DNA of 44,298 bases from Gammaproteobacteria bacterium (GTDB lineage Bacteria; Pseudomonadota; Gammaproteobacteria; Xanthomonadales; Marinicellaceae). The DNA is taken from assembly GCA_024280395.1 (NCBI GenBank), contig JAJRQG010000059.1:1-44298 (forward strand), in the 5' to 3' direction. Position 1 is the first letter of the stretch; each line of letters opens with the position of its first letter. Of the stretch, positions 1 through 7,178 are shown one piece after another. Under the pieces are notes generated by a model. It did not search any database. It had not been told where the DNA came from and saw only the letters and a program-made list of their open reading frames with translations. Both the position numbers and the translations under genes were made by a program.

Positions 1-993
1 GGTGGTGACTAATACCACTGCAGCAGGGTCAAGGTTTGCTGATTGGCATTTGATGTCAAAGAATTTTTCTGCCCCCAAATCAAAACCAAAACCGGCTTCA
101 GTGATTGCCCAATCGGAATAATGCATCGCCATTTTGGTCGCCACAACCGAGTTACAGCCGTGGGCAATATTGGCGAAAGGGCCGCCATGAACAAAAGCAG
201 GGCAACCTTCTAATGATTGCACAAGATTGGGGTGAATGGCATCGTTCAACAAAGCCATTAGAGCACCTGTAAAGTCTAATTGTTTTACATATACAGGTTC
301 ATTGTCATGGTTATAACCCAATAGAATTCTATCTAATCGTCTGCGCAAATCATCATTATCATTGGCCAAGCACAAGATGGCCATGATTTCTGATGCGGCG
401 GTGATATCGAAGCCTCCTTCGCGAGGAACACCCTGAAATTTACCACCCAAACCCAAAACGATTTGTCGCAAACTTCTGTCATTCATGTCCATAACACGCC
501 GCCAAACAATGCGTCTGGGATCTATATTGAGTTTATTGCGGTGATAGATGTGATTGTCTAACATTGCCGAGATCAGATTGTTGGCAGAGGTGATGGCATG
601 AAAATCACCGGTAAAATGTAGGTTGATGCGACTGGCAGGTACAATTTGTGAATAACCGCCACCTGTTGCTCCGCCTTTTATGCCCATGCAGGGTCCAAGT
701 GAAGGTTCGCGCAATGCCAAACAAACCGATTCACCCAATTGTTGCATTCCCTGTGCCAGACCGATAGAGGTGGTGGTTTTGCCTTCGCCTGCCTTGGTGG
801 GGGTAGTGGCTGAAACCAAAATCAATTTATTGTTTTGCCTACTAGGACGTGCTTGTTTTAATGCATCTAGATGTACTTTTGTTATTTCTTTGCCATAGGG
901 CATAAGAAACTGTTCTTCTATCTGCATTTGATTGGCGATTTGAGAAATGGGCTTTACAGCAGTTTGTTTGGCAATCTCACTATTTGACAGCAT
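1..993 (-). CDS. fhs: formate-tetrahydrofolate ligase, N-terminal part
   Basis: The minus strand is open from an ATG at 993 to the left edge, giving 331 residues with no stop. The enzyme joins formate to tetrahydrofolate using ATP, making 10-formyl-THF in the cytoplasm for purine and formyl-methionine synthesis. The reading shows the P-loop region [12 protein letters not shown] near residue 72, then [37 protein letters not shown] and [13 protein letters not shown], all characteristic of this family. The family is about 550 residues, so roughly the last 40 percent lies outside the window. GGAAA sits upstream of the ATG. It is divergent from the glutathione transferase gene. Identification is firm; only the truncation by the window edge is unusual. 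Confidence 0.95.
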   Translation of the reverse strand, partial: MLSNSEIAKQTAVKPISQIANQMQIEEQFLMPYGKEITKVHLDALKQARPSRQNNKLILVSATTPTKAGEGKTTTSIGLAQGMQQLGESVCLALREPSLGPCMGIKGGATGGGYSQIVPASRINLHFTGDFHAITSANNLISAMLDNHIYHRNKLNIDPRRIVWRRVMDMNDRSLRQIVLGLGGKFQGVPREGGFDITAASEIMAILCLANDNDDLRRRLDRILLGYNHDNEPVYVKQLDFTGALMALLNDAIHPNLVQSLEGCPAFVHGGPFANIAHGCNSVVATKMAMHYSDWAITEAGFGFDLGAEKFFDIKCQSANLDPAAVVLVTT

Positions 994-1036
994 TTTATAT
1001 TTCCATGGTGTTTTATTGCGGTGAATTTTAACACAG

Positions 1037-1050
1037 TTGAAAATATTCAA
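1037..1050. promoter_or_regulatory. short palindrome between fhs and the GST gene
   Basis: TTGAA-AATA-TTCAA is a perfect 5-bp inverted repeat in the 113-bp divergent intergenic region. It could be an operator for either gene, but palindromes this short are common in AT-rich DNA. No confident promoter boxes were assigned here. Confidence 0.25.
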
Positions 1051-1106
1051 ATTGTCGCAAATCAAGTATGTTATCATTATGTTCTTTGAAATTAGTGAGA
1101 ACAGCG

Positions 1107-1811
1107 ATGATTCAACTTTTTGGATTTGGTAGGAATTTGGGATTAATTGATGCAAGCCCCTTTGTAGCTAAAGTGCATACATTTTTAAGAATGGCAAGGC
1201 TTGAGTATACAACCATTAAGGGACAGCAAAATTTAGGGAAATCACCTAAAAACAAACTGCCTTTTATCGAAGACGGCAATGATAAAATAGGTGATTCTCG
1301 TGCGATTATTGAGTATTTAACAAAAAAATATGCGTTGCAGCTGGATTCACATTTAAGCCCTGAAGACAAAGCGAATGCTTATTTAATTGAAAAATCTTTG
1401 GATGAAAATTTATATTGGTGTATGGTTTGGTCGCGCTGGATTCATGATGATTCTTGGAAAGTTGTCAAGCCTGAATTTTTTAAAGGCATTCCTTTTCCAT
1501 TGTCTGCCATTGTTCCTAGCATACTGCGAAAGAAAGTCAAAAAATCATTGTATGCTCAAGGCATGGGTCGGCATACGCAATCAGAAATAGTAGAAATTGC
1601 CAACCAATCATTTAACGCATTGTCAGTATTATTGGGCGATAAAGCCTATTTTTACGGGAACAAAGTTTCAACCTTTGATGCATCAGCTTATGCTTTTATT
1701 TCATCCTTCACCCATGCCAAATTGGACAATAAAATCAATAAAACGGCCAAGAGTTATAGTAACCTAGTAACGTATGTTGACAATATAAAACAGCAGTATT
1801 TTCAGCAATGA
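1107..1811 (+). CDS. glutathione S-transferase family protein (Fax/metaxin-like)
   Basis: About 234 residues. An N-terminal thioredoxin-like half contains [18 protein letters not shown], followed by [10 protein letters not shown] and a D-SRAIIEYL segment, which is the glutathione-binding pattern. A helical C-terminal half ends with [12 protein letters not shown]. The SPF..K...FLRMA start is the signature of the failed-axon-connections/metaxin-like GST branch rather than classical cytosolic GSTs. The substrate is unknown; family members are usually assigned glutathione-dependent conjugation or peroxide detoxification. The open frame extends upstream to 1068, but the ATG at 1107 begins exactly where homologues begin, so I chose it. 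It overlaps the next gene by four bases (ATGA), implying co-translation. Good confidence in family, low in substrate. Confidence 0.85.
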   Translation: MIQLFGFGRNLGLIDASPFVAKVHTFLRMARLEYTTIKGQQNLGKSPKNKLPFIEDGNDKIGDSRAIIEYLTKKYALQLDSHLSPEDKANAYLIEKSLDENLYWCMVWSRWIHDDSWKVVKPEFFKGIPFPLSAIVPSILRKKVKKSLYAQGMGRHTQSEIVEIANQSFNALSVLLGDKAYFYGNKVSTFDASAYAFISSFTHAKLDNKINKTAKSYSNLVTYVDNIKQQYFQQ

Positions 1812-2320
1812 TATTTGAAATCATTAAAGCAGTGCTGCTTGCAGGGTTTCCTATCGCCTTGATTTCCTATTATTTAATCACTTTAACCAGCAAAAAAACT
1901 CAGCTCAAATCTACCAATGCTAAACAACTTAAAGAAGAATTAAAAACCATTGAAATTAAGCATGATATGCAAGAACCTTTCTGGCAAAGCATGTTACAAA
2001 AGAAATTTATTAAATTTGGCGGGGGTTTTTATGGCATTCTTACCTTAATTACTTATTTGCACATTGAAATTTATCAATTGATACGGTTTGTTGGGAATTT
2101 CTCTGGGTTTGAAGGCATGTTTGAATCTGGAATATTGCGCTTTATCATTGGTTTGGTTATCGAGGCGGTGATGAATCTTGTGACTGCTTTTATGTGGCCT
2201 GTTTATTGGTCAGAATTTTTGCCCATTGGTTCTTTGTGGGTATGGTTGATTGTCGCCATTGCGGCACATACATTAGCGACAAGATATGCTCTATCTAAAA
2301 ACCTCAATAACAGCCGGTAA
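1808..2320 (+). CDS. small membrane protein of unknown function
   Basis: 170 residues, translationally coupled (ATGA) to the GST-like gene. I do not recognise the family. There is one hydrophobic segment at residues 5-27, a charged, probably cytoplasmic stretch rich in Lys and Glu (about 28-70), then hydrophobic stretches near 70-92, 110-132 and 140-160, suggesting three or four membrane helices. The gene end overlaps the 3' end of the convergent TauE gene by 30 bp. The coupling suggests work related to the GST-like protein at the inner membrane, but nothing in the sequence shows what. Confidence 0.7.
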   Translation: MIFEIIKAVLLAGFPIALISYYLITLTSKKTQLKSTNAKQLKEELKTIEIKHDMQEPFWQSMLQKKFIKFGGGFYGILTLITYLHIEIYQLIRFVGNFSGFEGMFESGILRFIIGLVIEAVMNLVTAFMWPVYWSEFLPIGSLWVWLIVAIAAHTLATRYALSKNLNNSR

Positions 2321-3058
2321 CTCTTTGTACAATATAAAAGTTGCCATTACCATGAGAAAATAGGCAAAGTATTTTTTTAGCTGTTCTTGGGGAATTTTGT
2401 TACACAAATAATTGCCAACAAAAGTGCCGATGATGCCAATAACCGAAACCAAACCAAGCGTGTTCCAGTCCAGTTGTAAATTCTGCTGATTTAAAACATC
2501 TAAATATTTGTAAAAACCCGAATAGGACTTCATGGCAATAATGATTAAGCTGGTGGCAACGGCGTTGCGCATCTTTAGACCGCCCAAAAGCACCAAAGCA
2601 GGAACGATTAAAAACCCTCCCCCGACGCCAACGATACCAGTGATAACACCGACAATTAAACCATCTATGGCAATTTTAAACAGGTGCCTTTCGCCAGTAT
2701 TGGTGTTTATGCTGGGTTTTCGCATCATCCATGCAGCAGCAATCATCACAAATGCAAATAAAACCAATTGTACAATACCGGGAATGTACGCGGCGATCCA
2801 AGCCCCCAAATAAGTACCAATCATTCCTGGGAAACCAAATAAAACAACGGTTTTCCAATCAATTAATTTTGCCCTTAAATAGCCAAGTCCACCTGCCAGA
2901 GCAATGGTGCCAACGATGGCCAGAGAACCCGCAATGGCGACTTTTTCATCTTGTCCAAAAAGATACACCAACACAGGAACGGTAAGGATAGATCCGCCTG
3001 AACCCATTAAGCCCAAAGACAAACCAATTAATGCTGCACCTATCCAACCCAGTATCAT
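2291..3058 (-). CDS. TauE/SafE (TSUP) family sulfur-compound exporter
   Basis: 255 residues, almost entirely hydrophobic with about eight membrane helices. It carries the two internally related glycine-rich motifs of the family: GLMGSGGSILTVPVLVYLFG near the N-terminus and GIVGVGGGFLIVPALVLLGG in the middle. TSUP proteins move sulfite, thiosulfate, sulfoacetate or related anions across the inner membrane. It is divergent from a persulfide-dioxygenase-like gene 69 bp away. That pairing is the usual one in sulfide-detoxification loci (for example the BigR-type operons), so export of the sulfite made by that enzyme is a reasonable inference. Its 3' end overlaps the convergent small membrane protein gene by 30 bp. 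Confidence 0.9.
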   Translation of the reverse strand: MILGWIGAALIGLSLGLMGSGGSILTVPVLVYLFGQDEKVAIAGSLAIVGTIALAGGLGYLRAKLIDWKTVVLFGFPGMIGTYLGAWIAAYIPGIVQLVLFAFVMIAAAWMMRKPSINTNTGERHLFKIAIDGLIVGVITGIVGVGGGFLIVPALVLLGGLKMRNAVATSLIIIAMKSYSGFYKYLDVLNQQNLQLDWNTLGLVSVIGIIGTFVGNYLCNKIPQEQLKKYFAYFLMVMATFILYKELPAVIEVFR

Positions 3059-3069
3059 AAGAATTACAA

Positions 3070-3098
3070 TTGATTAAATTAGAGTATTCTAATATAAT
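3070..3098 (+). promoter_or_regulatory. sigma70-type promoter with operator-like palindrome in the spacer
   Basis: TTGATT at 3070-3075 is followed by exactly 17 bp and a consensus TATAAT at 3093-3098, pointing at the metallohydrolase gene. The spacer contains ATTAGA-GTAT-TCTAAT (3078-3093), a 6-bp-arm inverted repeat whose last base is the first base of the -10. A protein bound there would block RNA polymerase. AT-rich dyads of this kind are typical of ArsR-family sulfide/persulfide sensors such as BigR and SqrR. The regulator gene is not in this window. Assignment to that family is inference. Confidence 0.6.
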
Positions 3099-3127
3099 AG
3101 TACATCATTTCACAATAAGTCATTACA

Positions 3128-3997
3128 TTGAATCACAAAGTAAAAAGTTTTTATCACAATTATACCTATACTTGGACGCACTTGGTCATTTGCAACAAAA
3201 CCAATAGCGCGGTTTTGATTGACCCTGTTCTTGACTATAACCCCAATAATGCCAATACATCAACTGAATTTATTGATGAAATTTTGTCTTATGTTTCAAA
3301 TAAAAACATCAAACTAATGTATGTTATGGAAACCCATGCACATGCTGATCATCTGACATCTGCGGTTCACGTTCATAAAAAAACGGATGCCAAAATTGCC
3401 ATTGGACAAAAGATTTTAAGCGTTCAACAAGCTTTTAAAAAAGTATTTAACTTGGGAGAAGAGTTCCAAGCGGATGGCTCACAATTTGATGAATTATTAG
3501 AAGATGGAGATGCTTTATCTTTTGGTGAATGCCAGATAATTGCCATGCATACTCCTGGACACACCGATGACAGCATGAGTTATATTATTGGAGACAGTGT
3601 GTTTATCGGTGATACCTTGTTTTCCCCTGATTATGGTTCTGCGCGCTGTGACTTCCCTGGAGGGGATGCAAAAAAATTGTATGATTCAATCCAGAAAATC
3701 TATGCCTTGGGTGAAAATAAAAAGTTATACCTCTGTCATGACTATCCACCCGAAACCCGCCAACCCCGAGCTTGGTTTTCTTCATCAGACCAACAACAAC
3801 TCAACAAACACCTCAGCAACGCCTCTAAGGAAGAGTTTGTTTCTATGCGCAACAACAGGGACGCAACCCTCAATCAGCCACGCTTAATTATTCCGTCTAT
3901 TCAAGTTAATATAGCCGCAGGACATTTTCCAGAACCAGAATCTAATGGACATGTTTACCTAAAAACACCCGTAAACCTTTTAAGTAAAGGCTCTTAA
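3128..3997 (+). CDS. MBL-fold persulfide dioxygenase-like hydrolase (ETHE1/Blh type)
   Basis: 289 residues with the metallo-beta-lactamase metal motif HAHADH (H70, H72, D74, H75), then HTPGHTDDS around 140, a GDTLFSPDYGSARCDFPGG segment and CHDYPP. The GSARCDF-GG stretch and the extended C-terminus match the ETHE1/Blh branch, which oxidises glutathione persulfide to sulfite with one mononuclear iron. The start is a TTG at 3128. No upstream in-frame ATG exists, and the residues VKSFYH...IDPVLDY match the usual N-terminus, so the TTG is likely right despite a poor ribosome site. The divergent TauE-type exporter and the nearby gshA and sox genes support a role in sulfide and sulfane-sulfur oxidation. 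Confidence 0.88.
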   Translation: MNHKVKSFYHNYTYTWTHLVICNKTNSAVLIDPVLDYNPNNANTSTEFIDEILSYVSNKNIKLMYVMETHAHADHLTSAVHVHKKTDAKIAIGQKILSVQQAFKKVFNLGEEFQADGSQFDELLEDGDALSFGECQIIAMHTPGHTDDSMSYIIGDSVFIGDTLFSPDYGSARCDFPGGDAKKLYDSIQKIYALGENKKLYLCHDYPPETRQPRAWFSSSDQQQLNKHLSNASKEEFVSMRNNRDATLNQPRLIIPSIQVNIAAGHFPEPESNGHVYLKTPVNLLSKGS

Positions 3998-4004
3998 GGA
4001 GCCT
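3988..4004. repeat. hairpin at the end of the metallohydrolase gene
   Basis: AGGCTC-TTAAG-GAGCCT is a perfect 6-bp stem with a 5-base loop that contains the stop codon. No T-run follows, so it is not a standard intrinsic terminator. It may protect or slow the 3' end. Confidence 0.35.
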
Positions 4005-4068
4005 CTGAAAACAGAATGATCTCAGCTTTCCTTAAAAGTATGCTGATAAATTCTCTATTTTTCAGGGG
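4002..4068. repeat. spaced inverted repeat before the glycopolymer operon
   Basis: CCTCTGAAAA at 4002-4011 is matched in inverse by TTTTCAGGGG at 4059-4068 (9 of 10 bases). It lies in the 134-bp gap upstream of the lipoprotein gene. A TATGAT box at about 4083 lies just beyond it, with only a weak -35 match. Whether this is a remnant element, an RNA structure or chance is open. Confidence 0.25.
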
Positions 4069-4131
4069 TTCTTTAATGTGTTTATGATAAGATTGCACTT
4101 TTAAAAAACCACCAGCCTCGTACCTATTCCA

Positions 4132-5793
4132 ATGAAATTCACCCCCTCTTTATTAATACTTTTTTTGCTTGTTTCCTGTTCGAATCAAGAACCTGAACAA
4201 AAACAAGAAACAAACAAAGACCAAGTGAGCGAACAAACTGGCAAGCACCTCGTCAAAGCAGCCCATTATTTTGCCGATGCCTGGCCCAAGACTTTTTGGC
4301 AAGAGTTTGAACAAGGAAAAGTTGATGCCGATTTAAAACAAATCAAACAAGATGGTTTTAATACCGTTGTTTTGGTTTTACCGTGGGTGGGTTTTGAATT
4401 AAATTTTAAAAACAATGAAACCACCAGCAATATGAAAATGTATCAGAGGCTTGGGTATTTATTGGATAAAATCAAACAAAACAAGCTTGGTTATATGTTG
4501 CGCTTGGGTTTTCCCCATGATTATTCGCCCAATACAGGCACTTCAATTGTTGAAGTGTGTAGCAACATGTACGAAGACCCACAGCAACAAAACAAATGGA
4601 AAAACTTTCTTAAAAAAGTAAAACAAGTAACCGATGAAAATTCACAAAATTTAGTAGGCATCTTGGTTTCTTGGGAAGATTTTTGGTGTCCGCATTTTAT
4701 TTTTCCTCTCCTTGATGAGTCTCGCCGCAAACAATTGGCACAAAACATCGGTTATTCCCAATGGCTGATGCAAAAGGACCCTACTGTTTTAAAAGTAATA
4801 CTGGGCAAGAATAATTTAAGCAAAGAAAATATCATGATTCCCAAAAAGGATGAAGCAGCTTATTTTTATTACATAGAATTTATTGATCAAAAGTTTGAAG
4901 AACTGGTGCTGGATTCAACACGTTCAATATTCCCACAAACAGCCATGGAAATTCGCATAGACAAAGATCCAGTAAAAAGTATAAAAGGAGAAAATATTTG
5001 GGTGGGTCACAAACTGTATTTTGATGAGAAAAATCACCGCGGTACCTATTGGGCCCCTTTTTGGGGGGCGGACAATCAAGGTGAAAAACTGTCATTAAAA
5101 CAAGCCTTGTTTAATTTCGAGTATTTTTTAAACTATGTTACCGACAATGGCAAATCCACCCATCACGTCATTGAGCAATTTAATTTTACCGATAACACCC
5201 CTTACTTTCCCAACCATGCCTCTCTGAATGAAAATGAAGTCGCTGAATTTTTAATCCAATCGGCAGATTTATTGAAAAAGTATTCTAGTGGTTACGGCGT
5301 TTGGGCATACCGTGATTATGCCGACAATGCCTTGTATAATGCTTCTTTTGAATTTGAATTAAGTGGTTGGCAAACTCAAGGGGAGCTAACAATCATCAAA
5401 GGCGAAGGTGACAATCAATTGTCCATGCATAAAAACAGTTCGATTGCACAAAGTTACAATCCACATGCCCGGCATATGCTAGCAACCAGTTATCAACGAT
5501 TAAACTTGTGTTTAAACTCGGAAGGACAAGGGGAAATTGATGTGTTCGCCAACCAAGAGTTAATCGCCAATGCCTTGTTAGACAGAGGCAGCAACTGCAT
5601 TAAACTGCCAGCAGAGAAATTGGTGTCGGAAAAGCAAGTCACTTTTCAAATCACCGCCAATAGCGATCTCACCATTGATGAACTCAAGCTTTACGGTTTT
5701 GTACAACGCCTGAATGTATACAATGAGTTCAACAAAGCAGCCATGCACCTAAAAGCAGTTAAGCAATTAAATCAAGAACTGGACATGCCTTAA
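4132..5793 (+). CDS. lipoprotein with glycoside-hydrolase-like TIM barrel and carbohydrate-binding-like domain
   Basis: 553 residues. A lipoprotein signal ends at LVSC (Cys16), followed by a Gln/Glu-rich linker. The main domain (about 35-400) opens with DLKQIKQDGFNTVVLVLPW, a strand-helix pattern typical of glycosidase TIM barrels. It contains VGILVSWEDFW, where Glu could be the acid/base, and later HVIEQFNF, a possible nucleophile region. Residues about 415-530 resemble a beta-sandwich carbohydrate-binding module (NASFEFELSGWQ...). The exact GH family is not recognisable by eye. It is the first gene of an operon and its stop overlaps the next start (TAATG). Likely role: trimming or shaping the polymer made by the locus at the outer face of the membrane. 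Confidence 0.75.
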   Translation: MKFTPSLLILFLLVSCSNQEPEQKQETNKDQVSEQTGKHLVKAAHYFADAWPKTFWQEFEQGKVDADLKQIKQDGFNTVVLVLPWVGFELNFKNNETTSNMKMYQRLGYLLDKIKQNKLGYMLRLGFPHDYSPNTGTSIVEVCSNMYEDPQQQNKWKNFLKKVKQVTDENSQNLVGILVSWEDFWCPHFIFPLLDESRRKQLAQNIGYSQWLMQKDPTVLKVILGKNNLSKENIMIPKKDEAAYFYYIEFIDQKFEELVLDSTRSIFPQTAMEIRIDKDPVKSIKGENIWVGHKLYFDEKNHRGTYWAPFWGADNQGEKLSLKQALFNFEYFLNYVTDNGKSTHHVIEQFNFTDNTPYFPNHASLNENEVAEFLIQSADLLKKYSSGYGVWAYRDYADNALYNASFEFELSGWQTQGELTIIKGEGDNQLSMHKNSSIAQSYNPHARHMLATSYQRLNLCLNSEGQGEIDVFANQELIANALLDRGSNCIKLPAEKLVSEKQVTFQITANSDLTIDELKLYGFVQRLNVYNEFNKAAMHLKAVKQLNQELDMP

Positions 5794-7178
5794 TGATCTG
5801 GGGGAAGCCAAAAAAAGTCATTAAGAATACTTTGTTTATTCTAAGTTTGCTGTCTTTGGTGGGCTCAATTGTTTGGTTGTCTGTGTATTATATTTGGAAC
5901 AATCGACCAGAGTTGGTTAATCAATACGATAAAGACATGCCAGAAGTTTATGCCAATCAAATTGACCGGTTAATGACCAGAACCCACAAAGGCAAATCGC
6001 CGGAAGATACTTTTCAACGGTATCAACAACTGGCAAATTCATTAAAGGGCACAACCACACTACACAAGTTTTATGATGTGTTTAGTGAAAACCAAATAAC
6101 AATGATTGATTTTCTTATGGCCAATGAGCGAATTGAAGAAGCCAAAAAATTGGCAAAGAAATGGCAAGAAGATTACCCTTATGATTTTAATGCTAAATTC
6201 AAGTATGCTGAAGTATTGGCCAGTTTAGATGTTGAACTCGCTATTGATTATTTCCAACAACTTTACAAAAGCCACAAAGATATTTTTGAGGTCAATCAAA
6301 GCTATGTTGCTTTGTTGCTAAAACAAGGAAGATTTAATCAAGCCCTTGAAATTGCTGAGTATTCTAAGACTCAAAATAGAAAACAAACCGATGTTAAATT
6401 TCATTTTTACTATGCTGATGAATTGCACCCCAAATACGGTGAAAAAAGCAAAGTTTTTGTTCCTGCGATTGAAACATCAAAACAACACTACCTAGTTAAG
6501 TTTAAACTAAAACCTCAGGGAATAAACAAACTCAGGTTTGATGTGGATCGTTTATTATTGGGCTCAACAATTACCAACCTATCTTTTAATATCAAAGCCC
6601 CAAACATGGCGTTTTCTAAAATTCCTTATAAACCACTGCGTCACTTAGCACTTTCTAACGGTCTTTTAACCATTCAGGGCAAAGACCCCTATGTACAAGT
6701 GTTACTTCCTGATGAGTTAATTGGCAGCAATCAAGAGTTACAAATTGAAGCCAATATTGGCATTGAATTCAAAAAACCTTTGGTATTGGATGCAATCACA
6801 CAACACCAAGATTGGCGGGTTAATTGTTCAGGAAATCTAGAGTTCCAAAAAGACAATGAACAGTCTTTCTCCTTGTCTATGCTTGGGGAAAAATACACCA
6901 GCAACTCCCATTTATTCCAATCCAGTTGTCAATACATCAAAATCCAATTTCCATTACAGCAAAATTTTACTTTCAGCCAACTAAAGATAAAATCAGCAGC
7001 GCAAGAATCGTTAAATGAAAAAATGGTTTCATTAAATGGCATCAAACAAAACAAAGATGGCTTTTATGTGGTTTTTGCAGAGAATCCTTTTGTGGTATTG
7101 GAGGTCAATCAAGACACAGCACTTAATGACTTTAAAATTCAGATGGTACTCGGAAACAAACGAGAGGCTCAGTTATGA
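5793..7178 (+). CDS. inner-membrane TPR-like protein with beta-sandwich C-terminus
   Basis: 461 residues. A single membrane helix lies at about 13-34 after a Lys-rich start, so the rest is probably periplasmic. Residues about 85-215 are paired amphipathic helices with TPR-like spacing (A..LAKKWQEDYPYDFNAKFKYAEVLASL and the following pairs). The remaining 240 residues are predicted mainly strand, with no motif I recognise. It overlaps both neighbours (TAATG upstream, ATGA downstream), so it is translated as part of the operon. TPR proteins in polysaccharide loci commonly act as scaffolds linking synthase, modifying enzymes and export pore (as AlgK or BcsC do); that role here is inference. Confidence 0.7.
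   Translation: MIWGKPKKVIKNTLFILSLLSLVGSIVWLSVYYIWNNRPELVNQYDKDMPEVYANQIDRLMTRTHKGKSPEDTFQRYQQLANSLKGTTTLHKFYDVFSENQITMIDFLMANERIEEAKKLAKKWQEDYPYDFNAKFKYAEVLASLDVELAIDYFQQLYKSHKDIFEVNQSYVALLLKQGRFNQALEIAEYSKTQNRKQTDVKFHFYYADELHPKYGEKSKVFVPAIETSKQHYLVKFKLKPQGINKLRFDVDRLLLGSTITNLSFNIKAPNMAFSKIPYKPLRHLALSNGLLTIQGKDPYVQVLLPDELIGSNQELQIEANIGIEFKKPLVLDAITQHQDWRVNCSGNLEFQKDNEQSFSLSMLGEKYTSNSHLFQSSCQYIKIQFPLQQNFTFSQLKIKSAAQESLNEKMVSLNGIKQNKDGFYVVFAENPFVVLEVNQDTALNDFKIQMVLGNKREAQL

Noticed and set aside
1112-1369. Long minus-strand open frame opposite the GST gene
   Set aside because: It is the shadow of a conserved coding sequence and has no start signal or recognisable domain.
3988-4004. Intrinsic terminator for the metallohydrolase gene
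   Set aside because: The hairpin is good but not followed by T residues; listed only as a hairpin.
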